From: Oscillospiraceae bacterium
Lineage (GTDB): Bacteria; Bacillota; Clostridia; Oscillospirales; Acutalibacteraceae
Reading direction: 5' to 3'
NCBI GenBank assembly: GCA_902796905.1
Contig: CADBQU010000019.1
Span: 58,576-122,575 of the forward strand
Length of the DNA: 64,000 nt
Below the pieces are notes generated by a model. The model had not been told where the DNA came from. It worked only from the letters and a program-made list of their open reading frames with translations, and searched no databases. Positions 54,371 to 62,393 of the stretch are shown piece after piece. The position numbers and the translations under genes were made by a program. How positions within the stretch are numbered: the stretch's first letter is position 1; each line of letters opens with the position of its first letter.

Positions 54371-54461
54371 ACGGCGGTTAAAAAGGCAAGCCTTTTTAAC
54401 ACCGAAAGCTTTGCTTTCGGCGTTTGCAAACCGTATAAATACGGTTTGCAAAAACCGCCGT
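54371..54461. repeat. Three-hairpin cloverleaf element L (SDR-stomatin)
   Basis: A perfect 9 bp closing stem ACGGCGGTT/AACCGCCGT (54371-54379, 54453-54461). Arms are GTTAAAAAGG/CCTTTTTAAC (54377-54400), CCGAAAGC/GCTTTCGG (54402-54420, TTT loop) and TTTGCAAACCGTA/TACGGTTTGCAAA (54423-54452). Confidence 0.87.
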
Positions 54462-54571
54462 ATTTTACAAACAAAAATAAATAAAATGTAAAAAATATTG
54501 AAATTGTGTTTTTAAAACGGTATAATTATAATATACTTTAAAGTATAAAAATTTTTAAGGGAGAATTTAAT

Positions 54572-55534
54572 ATGGAATTTTTGTGGATAGGATTGGGAAT
54601 TGTACTTTTAATAATTATTTTTTCTAATATAAGAGTTGTTCCTCAGGCATATGCTTTTGTAATAGAAAGGCTGGGGGTTTATCACGGAACATGGGAATCC
54701 GGTTTGCATGTAAAACTTCCCTTTATAGATAAAGTGGTAAAAAGAGTTTGCTTAAAAGAACAGGTAATGGATTTTAATCCTCAACCGGTTATAACCAAAG
54801 ATAATGTAACTATGCATATAGATTCGGTTTTGTTCTTTACCATAAGAGACCCTAAATTATATGTTTACGGCGTAGACAGACCTTTAAACGCAATAGAAAA
54901 TTTAACGGCCACCACTATGAGAAATATTGTGGGAGATTTGGAACTGGACGCTTGTCTTACCTCAAGAGATGTTATTAATGCAAAAATCACCGAACTTATA
55001 GATGTGGCTTCGGACCCTTGGGGCATAAAGGTAAATAGGGTTGAAGTTAAAAATATTATTCCTCCGTCGGAAATTCAAAATGCCATGGAAAAGCAAATGA
55101 AAGCCGAAAGAGAAAAGAGAGAGTCTATTTTAAGGGCCGAGGGCGAAAAACAGTCTAAAATTTTAACTGCCGAAGGCGAAAGAGAATCTTTGGTTATTAG
55201 GGCAGAGGCTCAAAAGAAAGCCAGAATTTTGGCGGCGGAAGCAATAAAAGAAGAAAAAATAAGATTGGCGGAAGGCGACGCCGAAGCCATTTTAAAAGTT
55301 AAGCAGGCAACTGCCGACGGTATTAAAAAAATAAACGAATCGGAGCCTTCTAAAGAATATTTAAATATAAGGGCTTTAGAAGCATTTGAAAAAGTTTCGG
55401 ACGGTAAGGCTACAAAAATAATTGTTCCAAGCAATATTCAGGATATTTCGGGATTAATAGCTTCCGTAACCGAAATTGCAAAAAAAGACGCCGAAAAAAC
55501 TTCGGAAGTAAAAAACGCCAAAGATGAGGCTTAA
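54572..55534 (+). CDS. SPFH/Band 7 (stomatin-like) membrane protein
   Basis: 320 aa. One N-terminal membrane segment (IGLGIVLLIIIFSNI) is followed by the SPFH domain (VPQAYAFVIERLGVYHGTWE, PFIDKVVKRVCLKEQVMDF, GIKVNRVEVKNIIPP) and a Glu/Ala-rich coiled coil (about 175-260). It belongs to the QmcA/paraslipin group that scaffolds membrane microdomains. The usual NfeD partner is not adjacent; a small TM protein follows. Confidence 0.93.
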   Translation: MEFLWIGLGIVLLIIIFSNIRVVPQAYAFVIERLGVYHGTWESGLHVKLPFIDKVVKRVCLKEQVMDFNPQPVITKDNVTMHIDSVLFFTIRDPKLYVYGVDRPLNAIENLTATTMRNIVGDLELDACLTSRDVINAKITELIDVASDPWGIKVNRVEVKNIIPPSEIQNAMEKQMKAEREKRESILRAEGEKQSKILTAEGERESLVIRAEAQKKARILAAEAIKEEKIRLAEGDAEAILKVKQATADGIKKINESEPSKEYLNIRALEAFEKVSDGKATKIIVPSNIQDISGLIASVTEIAKKDAEKTSEVKNAKDEA

Positions 55535-55566
55535 AGATAAAATCAGTTTAAAACAGGAGAATTATT

Positions 55567-56058
55567 TTGCGAAATTCGGATAATGAATTTTTTGAGGCAT
55601 ATAAAAAATTAGAAAAACTTTGTTCCGAAATATATAATTGTAAAAACGGTGTAAGCAAATATATTGAAGAAATGGAAAAGGCCGAAATAAGCGGCAAATA
55701 TAAAATTTCGGGCTGGGAAACATTTTATAAAAATTTAAAACATTCGCGGTACATAAGGAACAAGATTGCTCACGAAAGCGGAAATATTTTATACAGCACA
55801 AAAGCAGATGTGGAATATGTGTGTGATATTTACGACAGTATTTTAAACCAAAAAGATCCGTTGGCAGTGCTGGAAAAAATAAATAAATCTAAAAGTAAAA
55901 ATATTACAAAAACCGATATTTACAATTACAATAATAAAGACGAAGATAATTACGGAAAAAACAATTTTAAACTTACCATGGGAATTTTCGTTTTTGGTAT
56001 ATTTTTAGCTTTATTAATATTGGTTTTGGTTTTTAACAATTTAGGATATTTAAAATAA
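55567..56058 (+). CDS. Unknown HEPN-like protein with a C-terminal membrane anchor
   Basis: 163 aa. A helical N-terminal domain contains YIRNKIAHESG, an R-x4-H motif like that of HEPN RNases (RNxxxH). After an Asn/Lys-rich linker (about 105-135) one C-terminal membrane helix (LTMGIFVFGIFLALLILVLVF) anchors it, tail-in. TTG start behind CAGGAGA. It starts 32 bp after the stomatin gene and is likely co-transcribed with it. I do not recognise a named family. HEPN activity is an inference from one motif. Confidence 0.6.
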   Translation: MRNSDNEFFEAYKKLEKLCSEIYNCKNGVSKYIEEMEKAEISGKYKISGWETFYKNLKHSRYIRNKIAHESGNILYSTKADVEYVCDIYDSILNQKDPLAVLEKINKSKSKNITKTDIYNYNNKDEDNYGKNNFKLTMGIFVFGIFLALLILVLVFNNLGYLK

Positions 56059-56097
56059 AAAAAACGGAGTAGCCCTTTTTGGGGGTTGCTTCGTTTT
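56058..56097 (+). terminator. Terminator after the stomatin operon
   Basis: AAAACGGAGTAGCCC and GGGGGTTGCTTCGTTTT (56061-56097) form a hairpin with a few wobble pairs and flanking A and T runs. The remaining gap to 56442 is AT-rich and holds the next promoter. Confidence 0.7.
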
Positions 56098-56384
56098 AGT
56101 TTTGCTTTTTAATTTTTAAAATTCAGAATTTTAAATTTTAGCGGTACAAATCTTTTTATTGTATATTTTATACAAAAATAAAATTTTTTAGGTTTTACAA
56201 GCAAAAAACAGATATATTATATTTAAAATTACAAAAATAAAGTGCAACAATTGTAACCAAATAAGTGATAATATACAAAAAACGATATATGGTATTGTAT
56301 AAAAATAAAGTGATATTAGTATGATTTTGGAATTTTTATATAAAATACACGAAAAATTAAAAATTTTATTATTTTAATCACTAA

Positions 56385-56412
56385 TTGAATTTTAAAAATC
56401 TTTCTTTATAAT
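56385..56412 (+). promoter_or_regulatory. Probable promoter of the surface SGNH gene
   Basis: TTGAAT (56385-56390), 16 bp, TATAAT (56407-56412), 30 bp before the start. Confidence 0.6.
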
Positions 56413-56442
56413 AAAAGTGTATTATATTTACGGAGGGATTTT

Positions 56443-58779
56443 ATGAAAAAAATATCATCGATTGCACTTAGTTTACTTTTAGTTCTTACAACGGTTTTCG
56501 GTTGTTTTTGCTTTAATGTAAATGCAGATGCAACAAATCTTTTTACAGGCGGAGATTTTGAGGACGAAACCGTTTTGGATATAGGTAGCGGTGCGGAGTG
56601 GAATCCTACAACTAACGGTTGGATGACTACAGCCGGCAGGGATGTAGGTCCTAATTGGGGAGCGTATGTTGTTGATACCGATAAGTATAGCGGCAGCAAG
56701 TCTTTGAAAATTGCTTACCATTGGAGCCATACTTTAGCAAGACGTTTAACGCTTGAAGGCGGAAAAACATATAAATTCAGTTTTTGGATGAAAGCTTCAA
56801 GCCCTCAAACTAAATTTCAGTGTGTAAGAATTTACAACAGAAAAGAGTATGATGGTATTTTTGTTAATTCATCGGGAACAGGTTTACCTAACTATAACAG
56901 CAACGATATTTCGCTTTTGGTAAATGCACAGTGGCTGGATTCTCCAAGCGGATGGAAGCAGTACACTTACTCTTTTACAACCGATGAAAACAAACCTTAT
57001 GTTGAAATAGATTTTACAACGGCTATAGATCCAGCAAATGAGTGGATTTTGGTAGATGATGTTATGATAGAAGAATGTACGGATAAAACCAATATGGAAG
57101 AATGCTTGGCACCGATTTGGGAAGGCGATACGGTTTACAACGAATCGTTTTTACCGGTAAGAAACGAAGATAATTCGCTTAATCCGGTACAATTGCTTTA
57201 CGATATAAGCGAAGTAATATCGGTAAAATCTTATGATTTAAAAACAACTTATGTTGAAAACACAGACTATAAAATAGAGAACGGTAAATTAATTATTTTA
57301 GAAGGCAGTTCCATTCCGGTATGCTCTTACAGTAAATTCCATCCTACTTCGGGCGGAATTCACAGGCGCGGCGGCGGAGCTTTGGCTTTTGAAGATTTTG
57401 ATTTTAACGCTTATCAAACGGTTGTAACGTATAAACATACCGACAGCTACAAAGGCGCGGTTCCTTTAACGCAAAGCGAAAAATTTACCAATACCTTAAA
57501 TAAGTTAAAAAATAAAGAAAGCTTAAATGTTTTATTTTACGGCGACAGTATAACCGTGGGCGCAAATGCCAGCGGATATAACGGCGTAGAGCCTTTTATG
57601 CCTATGTGGCCAAAACTTATAGTAAACCAACTTAAAAAAGCCTATAATACAACCAACATAAATTATATTAATACGGCACAAGGCGGAAGAGATTCTTATT
57701 GGGGTAAAGATAACGCCGATTCTTTAGCGGCAAATAAAAATCCGGATTTGGCGTTTATAGGATTTGGTATGAACGACACCGCTATAACGGCTTCTGTTTT
57801 TTGCAATAATATTAAAACTATTATAAATAAAATACGCGCAACCAATCCAAACTGTGAAATCGTTTTAATAGGCACTATGCTGCCTAACTATTTGGCAGAT
57901 GAATATTACGGACAGCAATATACTTTTGCCGAAAGCTTAAAAACTTTGGCAAGTTCGTTTGAAAATGTAGCGGTTGCAAATGTTACCGAAGTTCATAAAT
58001 ATATGTTGGAAAGAAAAAATTACGAGGATACTACGGGTAATAACGTTAACCATCCAAATGACTTTTTAGCAAGGGTTTATGCTCAGGTTTTATTAACAAC
58101 TGTTTTACCTTGCCGTCATAATTTAACAAAAATTCCGGCGGTAGCGGCAACGGAAGAAACCGAAGGAAATATAGAATATTATAAATGCGAAAAATGCGGC
58201 AAATTGTATACGGATGAATCGGGTACAACCGAAATTACATTGGAAGAAACCAAAACAAACAAATTACCGCATACGCATAATTTAACAAAAATTCCGGCAG
58301 TAGCGGCAACAGAAGAAGCCGAAGGAAATATAGAATATTATAAATGCACAAAATGCGGCAAATTGTATACGGATGAATCGGGTACAACCGAAATCACATT
58401 GGAAGAAACCAAAACAAACAAATTACCGCATACGCATAATTTAACAAAAATTCCGGCGGTGGCAGCTACAGAAGAAGCCGACGGAAATATAGAATACTAT
58501 AAATGCACAAAATGCGGTAAATTATATGCCGACAGTTTAGGAAATACCGAAATCACCTTAGATTCTACCGTTGTAAAATATGTATCCGGAAACGGTAATA
58601 ATAACAATAATAATAACAATAACGGTAGCAGCAACAATAATAACGGCAATACCGGTACTTCCTCAACAAGTCCCAAAACGGGAGATAACTTTAATTTAAT
58701 TTGTTGTATTTTGGCTGTTATTTCTTCTGCTTTGGGTATATTCGGCTTAAAAATTTATAAAAAAAGATTTAACGGATAA
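56443..58779 (+). CDS. Surface SGNH/GDSL hydrolase with CBM-like domain, repeats and sorting signal
   Basis: 778 aa. A signal peptide (about 1-28, ALSLLLVLTTVFGCFCF) precedes a carbohydrate-binding-like beta domain (30-215: SGSKSLKIAYHWSHTLARRL). The SGNH esterase domain covers about 355-555, with FYGDSITVG (catalytic Ser), GGRDSYWG, FGMNDTA and VNHPNDFLAR (His). Three 53-residue repeats follow (HNLTKIPAVAATEE...YYKCxKCGKLY). An Asn-rich linker leads to SPKTGDN, a membrane helix and a KKR tail, a sortase-type signal with Ser in place of Leu. It probably deacetylates a surface or plant polysaccharide outside the cell. Confidence 0.9.
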   Translation: MKKISSIALSLLLVLTTVFGCFCFNVNADATNLFTGGDFEDETVLDIGSGAEWNPTTNGWMTTAGRDVGPNWGAYVVDTDKYSGSKSLKIAYHWSHTLARRLTLEGGKTYKFSFWMKASSPQTKFQCVRIYNRKEYDGIFVNSSGTGLPNYNSNDISLLVNAQWLDSPSGWKQYTYSFTTDENKPYVEIDFTTAIDPANEWILVDDVMIEECTDKTNMEECLAPIWEGDTVYNESFLPVRNEDNSLNPVQLLYDISEVISVKSYDLKTTYVENTDYKIENGKLIILEGSSIPVCSYSKFHPTSGGIHRRGGGALAFEDFDFNAYQTVVTYKHTDSYKGAVPLTQSEKFTNTLNKLKNKESLNVLFYGDSITVGANASGYNGVEPFMPMWPKLIVNQLKKAYNTTNINYINTAQGGRDSYWGKDNADSLAANKNPDLAFIGFGMNDTAITASVFCNNIKTIINKIRATNPNCEIVLIGTMLPNYLADEYYGQQYTFAESLKTLASSFENVAVANVTEVHKYMLERKNYEDTTGNNVNHPNDFLARVYAQVLLTTVLPCRHNLTKIPAVAATEETEGNIEYYKCEKCGKLYTDESGTTEITLEETKTNKLPHTHNLTKIPAVAATEEAEGNIEYYKCTKCGKLYTDESGTTEITLEETKTNKLPHTHNLTKIPAVAATEEADGNIEYYKCTKCGKLYADSLGNTEITLDSTVVKYVSGNGNNNNNNNNNGSSNNNNGNTGTSSTSPKTGDNFNLICCILAVISSALGIFGLKIYKKRFNG
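58117..58593 (+). repeat. Three 159 bp direct repeats in the SGNH gene
   Basis: Units begin at 58117, 58276 and 58435, in exact 159 bp register (53 codons). Units 1 and 2 are almost identical in DNA; unit 3 diverges after about 110 bp. Close identity makes copy number change by recombination likely. Confidence 0.88.
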
Positions 58780-58811
58780 AAAATAAATACCTAAAAACTA
58801 AATATATATTA

Positions 58812-58855
58812 AAAAGGCGCAGTTACGGCAAAAAACCATAAACTGCACCTTTTTT
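58812..58855. terminator. Terminator shared by the SGNH and pnuC genes
   Basis: AAAAAGGCGCAGTT (58812-58825) pairs with AACTGCACCTTTTT (58842-58855) with one mismatch. T-runs flank it on both strands. Confidence 0.8.
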
Positions 58856-59549
58856 ATATATTATAAGCTTGTTTTTTAAACATTCTTTTCCAGTTTATAA
58901 ATCCGTAAATATCGTTTGCCAAAAACATTACAAAGCAAAAAATCATAGATAAATAAGCAATGTTTTGCGCTGCGGCAAAAGACCATAAAATAATTAAAAC
59001 AATATCGTTTGCGGCATATCCCAGCGCATAGTAGGGACTTCGTAAATACGTTAAATAGCAGGGCAAAAATGAAGTGGTTATAGAAATTGTACTGAATAAC
59101 AGCTGAGCAGTATTAAGTGCTTTTAAAATAAAATAAAAAACAAAGGTTACGGCAAACGCCAAAGAAAACATAATAATAACTTGTTTTTTGTTTATTTTAT
59201 TTACCAAAACTTCTTTTGTGTTTTTATACGGATTTTTAAGCCAGGAAAAAACCGCTAAAATATCTATAGGTGCCGTCATACACAAATAGGTTATCATTTC
59301 GCCGTAATATTTAAATTTAAATGAAATTATACCGTACAGTACCGCAAAAGCAACAGTTAAAATTTGACCTATTATATATCCTTTTGCAACAAATATTAAG
59401 GCAGTTACGCCTATTAAAGACGCTAAAATACTTATTATGCTTTTTTGCGGCGAAAATAAATATGAAATTAATACAACGGCAGCCGAAACGCTCCAAAGTA
59501 TTTTTTCAAATTTTGTCAGTCCTTTAAAAATATTTTTAAATTTTTGCAT
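58854..59549 (-). CDS. pnuC: PnuC-like nucleoside/vitamin transporter
   Basis: 231 aa with about seven membrane helices, the Pnu transporter fold (facilitated diffusion of nicotinamide riboside or a related vitamin). Helices include LWSVSAAVVLISYLF, LAFAVTFVFYFILKAL and IVLIILWSFAAAQNIAYLSM; the conserved WxxW-like Trp and Asn residues occur in the last helices. I use ATG 59549 behind GGAGG. The longer frame to 59585 lies inside the leader. The substrate should be read from the leader if its ligand can be named. Confidence 0.82.
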   Translation of the reverse strand: MQKFKNIFKGLTKFEKILWSVSAAVVLISYLFSPQKSIISILASLIGVTALIFVAKGYIIGQILTVAFAVLYGIISFKFKYYGEMITYLCMTAPIDILAVFSWLKNPYKNTKEVLVNKINKKQVIIMFSLAFAVTFVFYFILKALNTAQLLFSTISITTSFLPCYLTYLRSPYYALGYAANDIVLIILWSFAAAQNIAYLSMIFCFVMFLANDIYGFINWKRMFKKQAYNI

Positions 59550-59728
59550 AAATAAAACCTCCAATAAAAAAGCATTTACAAACATATCTTCAAAGACCTA
59601 ACGATATGTTTATAAATGCTTTGCATTTTTCTACCCGGTGGCAGTAATATTAATTTTTAAATGTGAAAACCCAAAACAAAAGTAAAAACATTTTTGCCAA
59701 AAGCCCACGGGCTTTGTTTTCGCATTTT
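59550..59728 (-). promoter_or_regulatory. Structured attenuator leader of pnuC, possible ZTP-like riboswitch
   Basis: On the minus strand a 17 bp stem (GCATTTATAAACATATC with GATATGTTTGTAAATGC, 59619-59572) is followed by TTTTTTATT, an intrinsic terminator directly before the ribosome site. Upstream AAATGC copies (59628-59623 and 59728-59722) can pair with its GCATTT and act as antiterminator. Between them CCCGTGGGC and TGCCACCGGGTAG resemble the CGUG and CCGGG cores of ZTP (pfl) aptamers. The attenuator is well supported, the ligand is not. Confidence 0.5.
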
Positions 59729-59753
59729 AGTTCAGATACATAGATTTTTCTTT

Positions 59754-59933
59754 TTAATCGTCATCATCGTCTCCCGACCATGACGAGATATAGTGAATAT
59801 CTCCGCTGTCCATATCTATGGCCATATTGTCGCCCATGCGCATCAGCATATTACCGTCGGAGTCAATTGCCATATTATCGGAAACGGTATACGCGAAATC
59901 GCCGTCGTCATAATCGAAGAAATGCTTACTCAT
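59754..59933 (-). CDS. Small acidic protein upstream of pnuC
   Basis: 59 aa, MSKHFFDYDDGDFAYTVSDN at the start and a run of Asp at the end (SGDDDDD). Two internal copies of NMAID (NMAIDSDGN, NMAIDMDSGD) suggest a short repeat. AGGAGG precedes the ATG. It lies 12 bp after the HNH gene on the same strand and is likely co-transcribed with it. I do not recognise a function. Confidence 0.7.
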   Translation of the reverse strand: MSKHFFDYDDGDFAYTVSDNMAIDSDGNMLMRMGDNMAIDMDSGDIHYISSWSGDDDDD

Positions 59934-59945
59934 AGATTTGCCTCC

Positions 59946-60257
59946 TTAATCTTCAATAATCTCGTATTCCACACGGGAGCCTTTGACTCTGCGGGCGTGG
60001 TAGTGCGCGCCGTTCGCTTTCCAGTGCGGGAAGTGATCTGCTTTTTCATCGTTTGTATCACAATGGCAAATAATAATGTTTTCGAGAACATCGCAGCCGC
60101 CGGCGGAAAGCGGGCGGATGTGGTCGAGCGTCGGGTGATAAGCGCTGTTCGGATTCCCGCAGGCGGATTTTTTCATCAGCCGTCCGGTATAATCATACGC
60201 CTCCTCCTTTGCGCCTAAAACCATGTTCCACACATCAACAGTCTTATACTTTGACAT
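59946..60257 (-). CDS. HNH endonuclease-like protein
   Basis: 103 aa. LDHIRPLSAGGCDVLENIII with the following HCDTNDEKAD forms the HNH motif (His, Asn, His-like metal site), and YTGRLMKKSACGNP carries an earlier Cys. AGGAGG precedes the ATG. G and C are visibly more frequent than in the flanking genes, which suggests transfer. Such small HNH proteins occur in phages, defence clusters and as free-standing nicking enzymes. Confidence 0.8.
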   Translation of the reverse strand: MSKYKTVDVWNMVLGAKEEAYDYTGRLMKKSACGNPNSAYHPTLDHIRPLSAGGCDVLENIIICHCDTNDEKADHFPHWKANGAHYHARRVKGSRVEYEIIED

Positions 60258-60345
60258 TTTGAGTACCTCCTTTCAATGATTCTGCTAACATTATAGCAAA
60301 CAGTTGAAAGGATCTGGCAGGGTACAGATGTCCCCCCCGGCGAAG

Positions 60346-62151
60346 TTAAAGCAAGTCGGTTATATTCTGTCCTGTTTTTTCGGCTATTAAAATGATATTT
60401 TCAAGCTTTGGACATCTGAATTTTTTGCTGTTAATGTTTTTTCTCCAAGATTCAATGGTAGACACACTGAGATTTAATTGTTCTGCAGCTTTGTCAACGG
60501 TTTCAAACCTATCAAGAAGTGCATGGTAGCATTGATTAGCCACGGCTTCTTGATCGCATTTTAGATGTTTTTCCACAAGATCCTGCAAATTAAAAATATC
60601 TTCGCCGATAACTTGTTTCAGAGAATCATATTTGTTTTCCTGCGTGACGGTTGTTCCGCCATCCGTCATTGCAACAAAGTGTACGCTTTTCCAATCGTCC
60701 GGAATAAGATACGGACTGTGTGTTGAGTAAATCACTTTGATGCCTCGGCTTTTAAGTTGGAGTATCTCTTTCAGGACTTCTTTTTGCGCAAGGGGATGAA
60801 GCATGGCGGCAGGTTCATCAATAATAAACAGGTCGCCGTTTTCAAGAGTATTCTTTATAAAATAGTATGTAAAATACCACCGTCTGCCGGCACTTGTAAA
60901 ATTAAGATCAACGATTTCCCCACTTTTTTCGTGCAGTAGTATCGATGGGAGTTTTCCGTCGGATTGCTCAACAGAAATGCGGTCGTACATACCGTTTTCA
61001 AACTCGGGAATGTGCGCATTGAGGGACTCTTCAAAATTATTCAATGCGGCTTCTGACAGGGAAAAGTTTTTATTTTCGCCGATCTGCTTTTGAAGCTCAA
61101 CTTTATCGTTACCTGTATAGACTTTGCTTAGATATGTCTGCAGGATCGTGCGTGTGTTATCGCGGCGGAAATACTCGCGCTCCTGTTTCTCTGTTTTAAA
61201 AATGACCTCGCTGCTTTCATTCCGCAAAAAAGCGCATTTTGTGCCGACGCAGTTTCGAACTTCACGAATAAATTTGTAAAATACATTGCTGTTATCAGGA
61301 ATTATTTGATCGTCAGATAGGGCGGCTTTCAATCACTTTGCCCGTTCGTCCAGCTCATGCAGCAAGACAGTGATTTTCTCGCAGGATGCTTTTGTCGCCT
61401 TGTTGATTTTTGTAATTTCCCGCTTTATCGCCGTTTCGTTGATTGTGATAAATTTTTCTTCAAAAGGTGCTAAATCTGGTTTCACATAACAGAGTTTGAA
61501 GCAAATCCTTTCTAAATTACCTAACTGATAATAATTGGGAATATATCCGAATTTGAAAGAGAACTCTTCAACGCAAAAGTTTTGCAAAAGTGATTCTGCC
61601 AGCTTTTCCGCTTTCTCTAAAACAAATTCTACTTGAGATTTGAGGCTATCATAATTTGTTGTTGAATCTTGAAAATCTGTAATCCGGTATCCTCGCAGAG
61701 GTTGTTCATCGCGCTCATTGTAAGCAATTTTGTTCAGCTGCTCTTTATATGTATCCAGGGCGTATTTCAATTCTCTTGCAAGATCGGAGATTTCGTCAAT
61801 TTCCGATCTTAAAAGCGGAAACAGACATTCCGACTCAATTCGGTCTATCTTGCAGTTTTCTCCGGAACAGGCGGCAAATTCGTATTCTCTATCAATGCTT
61901 TTGCCGGGGAAGAGTCTCTCGGCATCTTCCTTTTCAAGGCGGATGTGCACCTTATAGTGCAGCGGCAGTTCTTCGCGCAACCCGAAGTAATTACCGTTTG
62001 CCTCCGCAACGGCACTCAGTGATTCCAAAATATTGGTTTTTCCGCTTCCGTTCTTGCCAATCAATACGGTCGGTAATCCGTCATAAAGGTTTATTTCAAC
62101 CGGTTCTTTTATCGACTTGTAATTTTAAATTTCAATTTTTATTATTCTCAT
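60346..62151 (-). pseudogene. AAA ATPase (OLD/RecF-like) broken by two in-frame stops
   Basis: One 602-codon frame is interrupted by TAA at codon 9 (62125-62127) and TGA at 61333-61335, both without frame change. The intact gene would start MRIIKIEI at 62151 with GGAGG upstream, then Walker A GKNGSGKTNILES, a coiled region, the ABC-type signature area, and LFIIDEPAAMLHPLAQK with VIYSTHSPYLIP (Walker B and switch). The C-terminus has a helix-turn-helix-like tail (AAEQLNLSVSTIESWRK). OLD-like ATPases often serve in phage defence. Composition is richer in G and C than the chromosome. Pieces of 243 and 328 codons remain open. Confidence 0.85.
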
Positions 62152-62198
62152 AAAAACCTCCGTAAGCAATTGAGGCAGTATTTATAATTATTATACAA

Positions 62199-62264
62199 TA
62201 AAAGCGGAGCAAAGCTCCGAAAACAACGAAAGTTGTTTTAAAATTCGTAAGAATTTTGCTTTTA
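62199..62264. repeat. Three-hairpin cloverleaf element M
   Basis: The closing stem TAAAAGC/GCTTTTA (62199-62205, 62258-62264). Arms are GGAGC/GCTCC (62206-62218, AAA loop), AAAACAAC/GTTGTTTT (62220-62239) and AAAATTC/GAATTTT (62240-62257). It has the family's architecture in unrelated sequence. Confidence 0.85.
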
Positions 62265-62277
62265 ATCATTCAATGGA

Positions 62278-62340
62278 GCAGACGACAACGCCGAAAAATG
62301 CAAAACATTTTCAAACAAAGCAAAGCTTCGTTTGGTCTGC
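62278..62340. repeat. Degenerate multi-hairpin element N
   Basis: The closing stem GCAGAC/GTCTGC (62278-62283, 62335-62340). Arms include GAAAATG/CATTTTC-like (62293-62312) and CAAAC-AAGC/GCTT-GTTTG (62312-62334) with a mismatch. The first arm is poor. It lies just 14 bp after element M. Confidence 0.5.
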
Positions 62341-62393
62341 GAACATTATAACATAAAAACAATATTTTTAAATAAATGATATTATTACAAAAA

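Noticed and set aside
59550..59728. TPP, FMN or T-box leader before pnuC.
   Set aside because: None of their conserved cores is present (no CTGAGA, no AGGATA start, no UGGNACCGCG).
59793..60218. A 141-codon plus-strand frame opposite the HNH gene.
   Set aside because: It is antisense to the HNH gene and the small acidic gene, both of which have AGGAGG sites and sensible motifs.
60346..62151. TGA read as tryptophan or selenocysteine in the ATPase gene.
   Set aside because: Other genes here end with TGA, such as hrcA, and the same frame also has an early TAA, so decay explains it better.
7638..62340. CRISPR arrays or insertion sequences as the source of the repeats.
   Set aside because: The repeats are dispersed singly, differ in sequence, have no spacers and no transposase gene. 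No CRISPR array or complete IS was seen in the window.
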